Shown in pieces: positions 28,573-37,952 of a DNA stretch of 64,000 nt. Each line of letters starts with the position of its first letter. The first letter of the stretch is position 1. The position numbers and the translations under genes are program-made. The stretch comes from Bog-756 sp963777665 (GTDB lineage Bacteria > Actinomycetota > Acidimicrobiia > Acidimicrobiales > RAAP-2): assembly GCA_963777665.1 (NCBI GenBank), contig CAVZRJ010000006.1, positions 1-64,000 of the forward strand, given 5' to 3'. The notes beneath the pieces were generated by a model. That model had not been told where the DNA came from and searched no databases. It worked only from the letters and a program-made list of their open reading frames with translations.

Positions 28573-29699
28573 TAGTGCTCTCGCGCGTAAGTCATTGTGA
28601 CTTACGCGACTCGTAAGGGCCGGCCATCGTAGGTCCAACGGAAGGGTGCGGCTCTTCTGTTGTAGTCCTTGATGAAGGCGATGATGCGATCGGCCAGTTC
28701 TTCGACCGAGGCGAACTCACCACGTCGAAGCAGTCTGCGTTCGAGGATCGAGAAGAACAGCTCGACCTGGTTGAGCCAGCTGGCGTGGGTCGGCGTGTAG
28801 TGGATGTGCACATGAGGGTTCTGCTCCAAGAAGGTAGCGACATCGCCGGTCTTGTGCGCGCTGAGGTTGTCGGCGATGCAGTGCAGGTCGAGGCCCTTGG
28901 GGGTCTGACGCACCAGATCGCCCAGGAACTCCACGAAGTTCTCCGAGCGGGTCGAGTCGGTGACCCAGCCGGCGATGCCGCCGTCGTGGACGTCGAGGGC
29001 GGCGAAGAGCACCGCGGTGCCGTTGCGCTTGTACTCGAACTCCCTGCGCACCGGCTTTCCCGGGATGGCCGGCTTTGTGGGGTTGATGCGGGACTTGGCC
29101 TGCATGCCCGACTTCTCATCCACGCTCCACACCACGGCATTCTGGGGTGGGTTGAGGTAGAGACCACAGACATCAGAGGCCTTGGCCCAAAAGTCCGGAT
29201 CGTGGCTGGTCATCCAGGACTCGACCTGCCAGGGCTTGAGGTCCAACGACTTGCAGATCCTCCAGGCCTGGGAGGCCGAGATGGCCACGCCATGATACGC
29301 CATGGCCTCGGCCAGCGCCTCCATGGTCCAGCGGGTCGCGCCATCGGGCGGGTCCTCGGTCACCAGCTTGACCAAGAGCAGCACGTCGTCATGGTCATAG
29401 ACGACGGGGCGACCCGGACGCTCCTCGTCTTCGAGGCCAGCGAGGCCGAACTCCTCGTAGCGCTTCCGCCAGATGCCGACCTGGTTGTAGTGCAGATCGA
29501 CCAGCTCGCCGATGGTGCGGTTCGACTCGCCGTCGGCCATGAGCAGGATCATGCGCGCCCGCTTACCTGCCCGAGCCTCGATGGTGTTGGAACGCACCCG
29601 CGCCTCGAGCTCGGCACGGTCACCTCGGCGGAGTTTGAGTGGAGGGAGTCGCATCCCTCCATGAAATCACATCAGTGTTATTATCGCGAGGATACACTA
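28573..29699 (-). mobile_element. IS630-family element, first of three
   Basis: Bounded by TA dinucleotides at 28573-28574 and 29698-29699. The ends TAGTGCTCTCGCGCG (left) and, on the complement of the right, TAGTGTATCCTCGCG are imperfect inverted repeats. It holds one intact transposase gene on the minus strand. The right TA is shared with the next element. Confidence 0.8.
28602..29654 (-). CDS. IS630-family transposase
   Basis: 350 aa, uninterrupted. The N-terminus has a helix-turn-helix (LMADGESNRTIGELVDLH, then NQVGIWRKRYEEFG). The DDE core shows D in VVWSVDEKSGMQ, D in LHCIADNLSAHK and E in HASWLNQVELFFS. These are Tc1/mariner-like chemistry residues for cut-and-paste at TA sites. The full length and intact catalytic residues suggest potential activity. 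Confidence 0.95.
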   Translation of the reverse strand: MRLPPLKLRRGDRAELEARVRSNTIEARAGKRARMILLMADGESNRTIGELVDLHYNQVGIWRKRYEEFGLAGLEDEERPGRPVVYDHDDVLLLVKLVTEDPPDGATRWTMEALAEAMAYHGVAISASQAWRICKSLDLKPWQVESWMTSHDPDFWAKASDVCGLYLNPPQNAVVWSVDEKSGMQAKSRINPTKPAIPGKPVRREFEYKRNGTAVLFAALDVHDGGIAGWVTDSTRSENFVEFLGDLVRQTPKGLDLHCIADNLSAHKTGDVATFLEQNPHVHIHYTPTHASWLNQVELFFSILERRLLRRGEFASVEELADRIIAFIKDYNRRAAPFRWTYDGRPLRVA

Positions 29700-30860
29700 G
29701 TGTGATGACACGTAAATAGTCGCGCGATAGGTGTAGGATGGGCTCATGGCCCGACCACCTGCGCCACCACTACGCCTGAGTAAGAAAGAACGCACCGCGC
29801 TCGAAGGTATCGCAGCAAGCGTTTCCTTGCCGCACCGGGCCGTGAGGGAAGCCAAGGGCCTGTTGATGGCTGGTGACGGCGTGGCGAACTCGAGCATCGC
29901 CGAGGCTCTGGGTGTCTCACGTTCGACGGTTCTCCAATGGCGGAGTCACTTCGATTCAGATGGAGTCGAGTGGGTGGGCGAGGTGCACGAAGGCCGTGGT
30001 CGCAAACCGGTCATCACCCAGGAACAGATCGACCAGATGATCAGCGACACCTTGCACACGACGCCGCCTGATGCCACCCATTGGTCGAATCGCACCATGG
30101 CCGATCACTGCGGCCTCTCACGCACGACGGTCCAGCGCGAGTGGCAGGCCCGTGGGATCAAACCTCATCTGGTCAAAACGTTCAAGATCTCGAACGATCC
30201 GGACTTCGAGGACAAGTTGATCGACGTCATCGGCCTGTACATGAACCCACCCGACGGTGCCATCGTCCTGTCATTCGATGAAAAGTCCCAGATCCAGGCC
30301 CTCGACCGCACCCAGCAGAGCCTGCCGATGAAGCAGGGACGTCCAGGAACCATCACCCATGACTACAAGCGCTACGGAACCACCACCTTGTTCGCGGCCC
30401 TCAACGTCCTCACCGGCGAGCTCATCGGTCAGTGCTTCTCACGTCATCGCCATGAGGAGTTCTTGGCCTTCTTGCGTCTGATCAATCGCGAAGTCCCTCG
30501 GGGCAAGGAGATCCACGTCATCTTGGACAACTACGGCACCCACAAGCACCCTGACGTGGTGGCGTGGCTGGAGAAGCACAAGCGCTTCCACTTTCACTTC
30601 ACGCCGACGAGCTCTTCTTGGTTGAACATGATCGAGCAGTGGTTCGGTGCGATCACGAACAAACGGATCCGGCGGGGCAGCTTCGGCAGCGTTCCTGAAC
30701 TTATTGAAGCCATCGAGGACTACATCGCCCATCACAACCAGGACCCAATTCCGTTCATCTGGACCAAGACGGCCAAGCAGATCATCACCAAGGTCCGACG
30801 GGGACGGGTGGCCCTTGAGACCGTGAGTCAATCGCGCGCTATTTGAGTGTCACCGCACTA
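29698..30860 (+). mobile_element. IS630-family element, second of three
   Basis: TA-bounded at 29698-29699 and 30859-30860. The inverted ends match well: TAGTGTGATGACACG at the left, and TAGTGCGGTGACACT on the complement of the right end, continuing with AAATAG and CGCGCGAT in both. Its orientation is opposite to its two neighbours. Confidence 0.88.
29746..30846 (+). CDS. IS630-family transposase
   Basis: 366 aa, uninterrupted, ATG at 29746. N-terminal helix-turn-helix (NSSIAEALGVSRSTVLQWRS). DDE residues: D in IVLSFDEKSQIQAL, D in HVILDNYGTHKHP and E in SSSWLNMIEQWFGAI. It is clearly diverged from the first and third transposases, so the array is not a simple duplication. Confidence 0.95.
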   Translation: MARPPAPPLRLSKKERTALEGIAASVSLPHRAVREAKGLLMAGDGVANSSIAEALGVSRSTVLQWRSHFDSDGVEWVGEVHEGRGRKPVITQEQIDQMISDTLHTTPPDATHWSNRTMADHCGLSRTTVQREWQARGIKPHLVKTFKISNDPDFEDKLIDVIGLYMNPPDGAIVLSFDEKSQIQALDRTQQSLPMKQGRPGTITHDYKRYGTTTLFAALNVLTGELIGQCFSRHRHEEFLAFLRLINREVPRGKEIHVILDNYGTHKHPDVVAWLEKHKRFHFHFTPTSSSWLNMIEQWFGAITNKRIRRGSFGSVPELIEAIEDYIAHHNQDPIPFIWTKTAKQIITKVRRGRVALETVSQSRAI

Positions 30861-32076
30861 GTGTGCTGTCAGCTTGAAGCACTGATGTTTCCGGTATTGA
30901 TGGCACTGCAGTAGCCGGCGAGGCGATCGAGGATCTGCTCGGCAGTCTTGTGCCACACGAACGGTTTTGGATCTTCGTTCCATGCTGCAGCCCACGACGT
31001 GATGTCAGCGGCGAGTTCTTTGACGCTGCAATGGGCGGAGCGCTTGAGCTTCTTGGTGGTGAGTGCAGAGAACCACCGCTCCACGAGGTTCATCCACGAC
31101 CCGTAGGTCGGCGTGAAATGGAAGTGAAAACGTCGATGGCGGAGCAGCCAGCGGTGGACCTTGGGGGTCTTGTGGGCTGACAGGTTGTCCAGCACGACGT
31201 GAACGTCGAGCTCAGGCGGCACGTTGCGGTTCACCTTGTTCAAGAAGGCGATGAAGTCATCAGAGGTGTGGCTGGAACGGATGTCGGTGATGACTGTCCC
31301 CGAGGCGATGTCAAGAGCGGCGAAGAGGTCACACGTGCCGTTGCGCTCGTAGTCGTGGGTGGCCCGGGCCGGGGTGGTGGGCAGCATGGGGAACGTCGGT
31401 GCGGTCCGGTTGAGGGCCTGGATCTGGGGCTTCTCGTCCACCGCGAACACGACGGCGGCAACCGGTGGGTTCATGTAGAGGGCGACGATGTCGCGGATCT
31501 TCTCCACCAGGTCGGGATCGGGGGAGACCTTGAAGGAGTCCTCCCTCCACGGCTTCAGGCCGAACGCCCGCCAGATCTCCGACACGGTCTGATGGCTGAT
31601 CCCGTGCTTGGCCGCCAGTCCACGAGTCGACCAGTGGGTGGCGTCGGGCGGTGCCGACTCAAGGGTGTCGACCACTACCGCCTCGACCGTGTCATCGCTG
31701 ATGGTGCGGGCTGCACCCGGGCGGGGCGCATCCATGAGCCCGTCCAGTCGATCAGCGGCGAACCGCCTGCGCCACTTGGACACGGTGACCGGGTGGATCC
31801 TCAACTCTGCGGCGACGTCCTCGTTGGTCCGGCCTTCGGCACAGGCCATCACGATCCGGCACCGCAGGGCCAAGGACTGAGCCGACGAATGTCGACGGGC
31901 CCAGCGCTCCAGGGTCTTGCGTTCGATGCCGCTCAGCTTGATCTCGACGGTGGGTCGACCACGACGTGCCATGGACTGCTCCTTCTGTCAGGGTTTCTAC
32001 CTGACAGAACGCGCCCCGGCTACGTAAATTCCCGAGTCTCAGGGAATTCTTAGTGGAACAAGCTGTCACCGCACTA
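30859..32076 (-). mobile_element. IS630-family element, third of three
   Basis: TA-bounded at 30859-30860 (shared with the second element) and 32075-32076. Ends: TAGTGTGCTGTCAGCTTG at the left and TAGTGCGGTGACAGCTTG on the complement of the right. Between the transposase start and the right end, the short repeat CTGTCAGG/CCTGACAG lies at about 31986-32004. Confidence 0.87.
30869..31972 (-). CDS. IS630-family transposase
   Basis: 367 aa, uninterrupted, ATG at 31972. Helix-turn-helix NEDVAAELRIHPVTVSKWRRR. DDE core: D in VVFAVDEKPQIQAL, D in HVVLDNLSAHKTP and E in YGSWMNLVERWFSAL. Similar in length to the second transposase, but different in sequence and target ends. Confidence 0.95.
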   Translation of the reverse strand: MARRGRPTVEIKLSGIERKTLERWARRHSSAQSLALRCRIVMACAEGRTNEDVAAELRIHPVTVSKWRRRFAADRLDGLMDAPRPGAARTISDDTVEAVVVDTLESAPPDATHWSTRGLAAKHGISHQTVSEIWRAFGLKPWREDSFKVSPDPDLVEKIRDIVALYMNPPVAAVVFAVDEKPQIQALNRTAPTFPMLPTTPARATHDYERNGTCDLFAALDIASGTVITDIRSSHTSDDFIAFLNKVNRNVPPELDVHVVLDNLSAHKTPKVHRWLLRHRRFHFHFTPTYGSWMNLVERWFSALTTKKLKRSAHCSVKELAADITSWAAAWNEDPKPFVWHKTAEQILDRLAGYCSAINTGNISASS

Positions 32077-32320
32077 GGAACCGGAGCAATGGTCGCCAAC
32101 CCGGCGACAGAGAGCCGTGCAGAGCGTCCCGCGTACGGGGTGGGTCCGGGTCAGAACGAGGGGGACCCGGCCGGCTAGCGGCGCAAGCCACCGCTCGGTC
32201 GTGCCCGCGATACGTAGCGGCGGCACAACGGCACGCCGGCGCGAGGTCCGGTGGAGCAGATCAGCCGACTTGCGTCTGGCGGTCTCCTGGCTGGAACGGA
32301 GAACAGCGATTGGTCGTGCC

Positions 32321-34123
32321 CTACCCGATCCCTTGGGATTCATAGGCGCCGATGTCGCAGGTGCCTCCATCGCCAGCTTCGTCGGGACGGCCCACGCCGC
32401 GCTGGTCCACCGTCGGGCAGCCGGTACCGGCGGTGCCACCGTGGTCGATGGCCGGGCTGCCTGTCTGCAGGGCCTGGGTGTCGGTGGGACCTCCGTTGGC
32501 TCCGAGCGTTGCGAGGAGCGGCTCGGAGCCGCTGATGTCGGTGGCTGCAGCCAGTCCGCAGGTTGCGCCGCTGTCGAGGTTGTAGCCGGAGGTCTCGGAG
32601 ATGACGCCGGTGCAATTGGTCGTCGTGCCGTTGTTCGGTGTGCTGTCGGCGACGATGGTCCCTCCGAGGGTCACGGTGCCGGACAGGTTGTCGATGCCGT
32701 CCGCGTTATCGGCCACGGTCGCGTAGGACAGCGTCGCCGTCCCGCCGGCGGTTGCCAGACCGCCACCGACACCGGAAGGAGCCTGACCGGCGCACGGGAG
32801 CTGGTAGAAGCCCCCCGCCCCGGTGGTGTTCCCGGACAGGGTGGAGTTGGTGACACTGAGGCCGCTCGACGAGTAGATCCCCCCGCCGTTACCGCCGCGA
32901 CCGGGGGCGAAACACCCGGGATCGACGATGATGGCGTCCCCGCCGTTGCCGCCTGCGTTGGCGTTGAGGGTGTCACCAGTCAGTGTCGCCTTGCCAGCGC
33001 TCGAGTCGAGGCCGCCACCGTTGCCGCCGGGCGCGCCGCCTACGCCCGCACCGGCGGCGTTCTTCGACAGGGTCGACTTCGTCAGTGAGAGCGCCCCGGT
33101 GTTGGCGATGGCACCGCCGTTACCGGCGGAGAGGTCGCCCTGCCCTGCGGTGTTGGAGGTGAAGATCGACGAGGAGACGGTGGCGGTGCCACTCGAGAAG
33201 ATGCCACCGCCGTTCGCTCCGGCGCCTGTGGCGTTCCCACCGGTGTTGGCCGAGAACGTGCTGCCGGTCACGATGAGCGTTGCGGAGCTCCAGACCCCAC
33301 CACCGTCTCCGGCGTTGGCCGGACCATCGCCCGACGGACCGGAGTTACCGGACGTGTTGCCCGAGACCACGCTGTTGGTGAGCGTGACTCTCCCACCCCC
33401 TGAGTAGATGCCACCACCCTGGCCACCGTTACCGGACAGCTCGTTCCCGTAGAGCCCGTACCCGCCCCAGCCGGTGGCGTTGGCACTGATCGTGCTGCCC
33501 TCGACGAGAAGGACGCCGGTGTTGGTGATCCCGCCGCCGTTCCCGCCGTTCCCGGCCGTGTCGTTCAATCCCTGCCCTCCGGAGCCGGCGGTGTTCCCGG
33601 TGATCGTGCTGTTTGCAAGGGTCAAGGAGCCGGCGTTGACGATGCCTCCACCGTTGCCGCCGTTCTGGCTGTCGGTGCCGTTGGGGGCTGTGCCCCCGGT
33701 CAGCTCGAGATGAGTGAGGGTGACCTTGGCGGTGGCCGCCACGGTGAGAACCCGGCTCACCCCTTGTGCGGTGACCACTGTTGTGGTGGCACCGGCCCCG
33801 GTGACGACGACAGGATTGTGCTTGAGCGTGAGCACACCGAGGGTCAGCCCGAACGTGCCGACCGGCACCTTGATGTTGACCGGCCTGCCGGCGGCCTGAG
33901 CGTTGGCCACCTCGGTGGCGGCCCGTAGGGTGCAGTGCCCGTGAGCGTCGGCACACCTGCCGCTGCCGGGATTGACAGCGTGGGTGTCGGCCGTCGAGTT
34001 GACCGTCAGGTTCAGCGGGGACGCGGCAGAGGACGCGGTCGGCGTCGCGAGGAGGACTGTGCCGATGACGACGAAGCCGGCGAGAAGCGAGCGGACGGGG
34101 CGCAAGACAGCGGGCCGGTGCAT
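32321..34123 (-). CDS. Secreted beta-helix protein with CSLREA-like start and choice-of-anchor C-terminus
   Basis: 600 aa from the ATG at 34123. A signal peptide covers about 1-34 (LLAGFVVIGTVLLATPTASSAA). Next is a CSLREA-like module (LTVNSTADTHAV, CTLRAATEVANAQ), then right-handed parallel beta-helix repeats rich in GGGI, LTNSxVSGNT and TxSANTG, covering about residues 140-520. The C-terminus PAIDHGGTAGTGCPTVDQRG to CDIGAYES is a choice-of-anchor Q-type end. This architecture is common in secreted actinobacterial proteins of unknown role, probably surface-bound. It lies 245 bases from the IS630 array. Confidence 0.88.
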   Translation of the reverse strand: MHRPAVLRPVRSLLAGFVVIGTVLLATPTASSAASPLNLTVNSTADTHAVNPGSGRCADAHGHCTLRAATEVANAQAAGRPVNIKVPVGTFGLTLGVLTLKHNPVVVTGAGATTTVVTAQGVSRVLTVAATAKVTLTHLELTGGTAPNGTDSQNGGNGGGIVNAGSLTLANSTITGNTAGSGGQGLNDTAGNGGNGGGITNTGVLLVEGSTISANATGWGGYGLYGNELSGNGGQGGGIYSGGGRVTLTNSVVSGNTSGNSGPSGDGPANAGDGGGVWSSATLIVTGSTFSANTGGNATGAGANGGGIFSSGTATVSSSIFTSNTAGQGDLSAGNGGAIANTGALSLTKSTLSKNAAGAGVGGAPGGNGGGLDSSAGKATLTGDTLNANAGGNGGDAIIVDPGCFAPGRGGNGGGIYSSSGLSVTNSTLSGNTTGAGGFYQLPCAGQAPSGVGGGLATAGGTATLSYATVADNADGIDNLSGTVTLGGTIVADSTPNNGTTTNCTGVISETSGYNLDSGATCGLAAATDISGSEPLLATLGANGGPTDTQALQTGSPAIDHGGTAGTGCPTVDQRGVGRPDEAGDGGTCDIGAYESQGIG

Positions 34124-34337
34124 GGTGGCATCCTCTCCATCGGTTCCTCGACTTGACCAGATCCGTCACGAGGTGTTCACGAAGGACGATCACTGGTTCT
34201 TGTCCCTGTCGGCAGAGTAACAGAATGGCCGCGGAGAATCGACCGCGTCTCGATGTCGAAAGGGCGCTCATCTCGGAAGCTTGTAGCTGGCTTCGTACGT
34301 CGCAGCGATCGGAATGGTCGTGGGGGCTCTTGATCCC

Positions 34338-35129
34338 CTACTGCACAGGCGGTCCCAGCGGAGGAACGCGTGCCGGTGGTGTCCCGAGAGGGCCGACACC
34401 ACCTGTACCCCTGTCGAAGATGTCGAGGACCGGAGGTATGAGGTTTCGGTGGGTCCGGAGGGCCAGACCGGCCGCAACGCCGAGATAGACCGAGATGACG
34501 AAGACGCGGGCGGCCGAGGTCCGGCCGCCCAAGGACCCGAAGACGCTCGGGTCCACGAGGGAGAACAACACATAGACCGAGAACACGGTCGTGAAGAGCA
34601 CCGACAGGATCGCTACGAAGGCGACAGCCGACACATAGCTCTGTCCGACCCGTCGGGACGGGCTCGGTGAGCCAACATCGGCACGAGCGAGGACCAACCC
34701 GCGACGGAGATGGACGACCAGCAGGGTGAGGCTCACGACCGTCAACAAGCCGCCCACTGCTGCGGCACGAGCGACGGAGTTCGTGATGTCACTGGAATGA
34801 GTGCCCACGAGCTGCACCAGAGCGGCAACGACAACGAATGATCCGATGATGGAGGTCGTGATCGTCACGAAGGAGACAGCAAAGAGGAACACCGACTGCG
34901 GCCGACGACCACTCGGATCGGGGTCAGCTCGATTGGCCACGACGATGATGACGAACACTCCGACCACCGCGACCAGGATCAGGACCACCAGAATGTCCAA
35001 CGCGAACCCGACGAAGGAACCGAATCCAAGGTTTCCGATAGTCGTCGAGGAGCTGCTCGATCCACCCGGGGCGAAGGGAGTGGACGGAGTACTACCGGGA
35101 AGCAGAGGAAGCGTCGTCACCGTGCTCAA
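34338..35129 (-). CDS. Multi-pass membrane protein of unknown function
   Basis: 263 aa from a TTG at 35129 (an alternative GTG lies three codons on). A serine/proline-rich N-terminus of about 35 residues precedes five hydrophobic segments (LDILVVLILVAVVGVFVIIV, FLFAVSFVTITTSIIGSFVV, AVGGLLTVVSLTLLVVHL, YVSAVAFVAILSVLFTTVF, VFVISVYLGVAAGLAL). The C-terminus is proline/glycine-rich. No family was recognised. It lies downstream, in the transcription direction, of a 385-base non-coding stretch. Confidence 0.75.
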   Translation of the reverse strand: MSTVTTLPLLPGSTPSTPFAPGGSSSSSTTIGNLGFGSFVGFALDILVVLILVAVVGVFVIIVVANRADPDPSGRRPQSVFLFAVSFVTITTSIIGSFVVVAALVQLVGTHSSDITNSVARAAAVGGLLTVVSLTLLVVHLRRGLVLARADVGSPSPSRRVGQSYVSAVAFVAILSVLFTTVFSVYVLFSLVDPSVFGSLGGRTSAARVFVISVYLGVAAGLALRTHRNLIPPVLDIFDRGTGGVGPLGTPPARVPPLGPPVQ

Positions 35130-35514
35130 GACATCACCCGCCGTTTGTGACCCCTCCGTGCAACTGCCCCCTCGCCTTCGCCGAGGCTAACTGGTCACCC
35201 AGTGCAACTGGTGGAGGCCTCGCCGGAGTCCGATGGGTGTGGCCACGATGCTCACGCTCACGGTCGTTGCCCTGGCCGGCACGGTGATCCCGCCGGAGTC
35301 GGTGCGGCGGGTGTTGTCCCCGTCGAACCCTCCAGCTAGCCTGCCAGCGCCTGACCCGACAAGTGGGAAGGACGGTCTGGAGAGGCACATGCCCCGACGC
35401 TTCCGGAAGCGGCAGACGAACGTATGGGGGCTGCCGGAACGCCTTGGTCGCGATGCCGGCAGCACCGTGCGCCGGTACAGGCCGGGCGTGTCGCCACGAT
35501 CCGCGGCCTGATCC
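35130..35514. other. Divergent intergenic region
   Basis: About 385 bases between the membrane protein and the CoA-transferase. No gene recognised; it must carry promoters in both directions. Confidence 0.5.
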
Positions 35515-36768
35515 GTGGAGATCGTCACCGAGGACGCAGTCGTGGCGCGGCTGGCGTCCCTGCCCGGACCCGAGCCCCGGGTCGTGGTGGCGGGGAACTT
35601 CGCCACCCCGACCGTCCTCCTGCGTGCCTTGGACGCTGCGCTTGAGACCGTCCGGACCTTCTCGATCAACGCCCAGGCCAACTGGCCCAGTCGGGCCGGC
35701 TTCGTCAACGAGACACCCTTCGTCGGGCCGGGGGTGCGTTACGATCCGGCCCTCGAGTACCTCCCGGTACGCCTGTCCCTGGTGCCGTGCCTGTTCGACA
35801 CCCTGCGGCCGGTCGATGCGGTCCTGATCCACACCTCGGTGCCCCGTGGGGGCAGTGTGTCCCTCGGGATCGAGGTCAACCTCCTCCCCGCCGCCATCGA
35901 ACGGGTGAAGGCCCGCGGCGGTCTCGTCGTGGCCCAGGTCAATCCCAACATGCCGTACACCTTCGGCGACGGCGAGATAGCGGTGGACCAGATCGATCTC
36001 GCTGTCGAGGTCGACGGACCGTTGCAGACCCACACCCCACGTCCGCCCACGGCGGCGGAACAGATGATCGGCCAGCACGTGGCGGCGTTCGCCGACGACG
36101 GTGCGACCCTGCAGCTCGGCATCGGCCAGATCCCCGACGTGGCTGCCGCAGAGCTCGTCGACCGACATCATCTCGGCATCTGGTCCGAGATGATCAGCGA
36201 CGCCGTCCTGACCCTCGAACGGGCAGGGGCACTCGATGTCGACCGCCCGATCACGGCGTCGTTCCTCTTCGGATCCCCGGAGCTCTACACCTGGGCCGAC
36301 CGCAATCGCCGCCTGCACATGGCCCGGACCGAGGTCTCCAACGATCCGCTCCGGATCGCCGCTCAGCCGAGCATGCTTTCCATCAACTGTGCGATGCAGG
36401 TGGACCTCTTCGCCCAGGCCAATGCCAGCTTCATCCGCGACTCGATCTACTCGGGATTCGGAGGCCAGCCCGACTTCGTCAGCGGGGCCATCCATTCTGC
36501 GGGCGGCCACGCCCTGGTGGCACTGCACTCGTGGCACGACAAGAGCGACAGCTCCGCGGTCCTGCCCATCCTCACAACTCCGGTCACCTCGTTCCAGCAC
36601 ACTGCCATCGTGACCGAACAGGGCTGTGCGGAGCTCTTCGGCAGGTCCGAACACGAGCAGGCCCGGAACATCATCGAACAGGTGGCCGACCCCCGGGCCC
36701 GCGACGGGCTGCTCGAAGCGGCAGGCAGGCACGGCCTGTTCCCAGCTCGACTGCCGGCACGCGGCTGA
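35515..36768 (+). CDS. Acetyl-CoA hydrolase/CoA-transferase family protein
   Basis: 417 aa from a GTG start. It belongs to the 4-hydroxybutyrate/acetate CoA-transferase and hydrolase family, which moves CoA between acyl groups through a glutamyl-CoA intermediate. Visible motifs are HTSVPRGGSVSLGIEVN, QLGIGQIPDVAAAEL, the catalytic glutamate in GIWSEMISDAVL, and the glycine-rich GFGGQPDFVSGA. The length is normal. The substrate cannot be told from sequence. A GC-rich hairpin follows six bases after the stop. The start has only a weak ribosome site. Confidence 0.9.
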   Translation: MEIVTEDAVVARLASLPGPEPRVVVAGNFATPTVLLRALDAALETVRTFSINAQANWPSRAGFVNETPFVGPGVRYDPALEYLPVRLSLVPCLFDTLRPVDAVLIHTSVPRGGSVSLGIEVNLLPAAIERVKARGGLVVAQVNPNMPYTFGDGEIAVDQIDLAVEVDGPLQTHTPRPPTAAEQMIGQHVAAFADDGATLQLGIGQIPDVAAAELVDRHHLGIWSEMISDAVLTLERAGALDVDRPITASFLFGSPELYTWADRNRRLHMARTEVSNDPLRIAAQPSMLSINCAMQVDLFAQANASFIRDSIYSGFGGQPDFVSGAIHSAGGHALVALHSWHDKSDSSAVLPILTTPVTSFQHTAIVTEQGCAELFGRSEHEQARNIIEQVADPRARDGLLEAAGRHGLFPARLPARG

Positions 36769-36773
36769 CCCCA

Positions 36774-36791
36774 CCGGCCGTTGGGGGCCGG
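36774..36791 (+). terminator. GC-rich hairpin after the CoA-transferase gene
   Basis: CCGGCC-GTTGGG-GGCCGG forms a 6-bp stem with a six-base loop, starting six bases after the stop codon. There is no T-run, which is common for actinobacterial terminators but leaves the call weak. Confidence 0.3.
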
Positions 36792-36982
36792 CAGTTGCGG
36801 GCCCCATCCCACAGCCCTGCCGGCCTGCCCGCGCCCCGCCACGTCCCCTCCTCCTCGGCCTGCAGGACCGCTCGATGGGACCAATGGCACTATCCCGGAC
36901 GGACCGCATCAGGCGACACTGGTTCAGAGGGCAATTGCTGTCCGCGACACGGCCGGCTCGACCTGTTCGCCGAGGAGGTGTC

Positions 36983-37885
36983 ATGCGCATCGGACTTCTG
37001 ACCGGAGGAGGTGACTGCCCGGGGCTCGATGCAGCCATCCGGGCCGTCGTGCGGGTCGGCGAGGACACGGGTGATCAGATCATCGGCTTCCTCCACGGTT
37101 GGCGCGGGGTCGTCGAGGACGAGGCGTGGCCCATCACCACCGGGGAGACCAGGGGCATCCTGCAGCAGGGAGGCACCATCCTCGGCACCGCCCGGTATCA
37201 TCCCGACGAGTACGAAGGCGGTGTGGACGGTGTGCTGGCGACCATCGAACGGGCCGGAATCGACGTGCTCGTCGTGATCGGCGGCGACGGCACCCTCGGC
37301 TTCGACACCGCTGTCTCCACGGCAACCGAGGCCGTCGACCGGTTGCACACGACCGCCGAGAGCCACGACCGCCTGATGGTCGTCGAGGTGCCGGCGCCGG
37401 ACGACCGGTTGGCTGGCCGTCAGCGCCGGAATCGCCGGCGGCGCGGATGCGATCTGCGTGCCCGAGGAACGCACAGATCTCGAGGGCCTGGCCAAGGCCA
37501 TCCGGCGCCGGCACGACCGGGGATCCTCGTCCTCGGTGGTGGTCGTGGCCGAAGGTGCCGTACTGCACGGGCATCCCGGGCCCGGATCGCGGCATTCGGC
37601 CGGCGCGACGGTCGCGGACGAGCTCGCGGCGAGCACCGGCTACGAGACGCGCCTCACGGTCCTCGGACACGTCCAGCGGGGCGGGCCGCCGACCGCAACC
37701 GACCGGTTGCTCGCCACCACCTTCGGAGTGGCCGCCGCCCATACCGCTCAGGCCCGCTCCTTGACACCATGGTGGCCTCGGTCGAGGGACGGATCGAAGT
37801 GGTGTCGCCCGCCGCGGTCGCGGCGGGTCCGCAACCGGTCCCGACCCACCTGCTGGACGTGGCCCGCAAGCTGACAGTCCGATGA
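36983..37885 (+). pseudogene. pfkA: 6-phosphofructokinase lacking its catalytic segment
   Basis: Start ATG at 36983 with GAGGAGG upstream. The N-terminus RIGLLTGGGDCPGLDAAIRA, then RGILQQGGTILGTARYHP and VVIGGDGTL, is a normal phosphofructokinase; GGDG favours ATP over pyrophosphate. After GGDGTLG the protein jumps straight to FDTAVSTATEAVDRLHTTAE. About 30 residues normally between, including the P-x-TIDND motif with the catalytic aspartate, are missing. The MGRHAGW region is also altered (PAPDDRL), with one-base shifts near 37410 and 37765. Later parts (CVPEERTDLEGLA, LTVLGHVQRGG) are recognisable. It cannot be catalytic as read. Confidence 0.85.
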
Positions 37886-37952
37886 CCCGGATCCTGCACG
37901 CACGTTGGCGGTCCCGCAGCTCGTGCACCCGTGCAGGTGCCCGGAGATCTGG

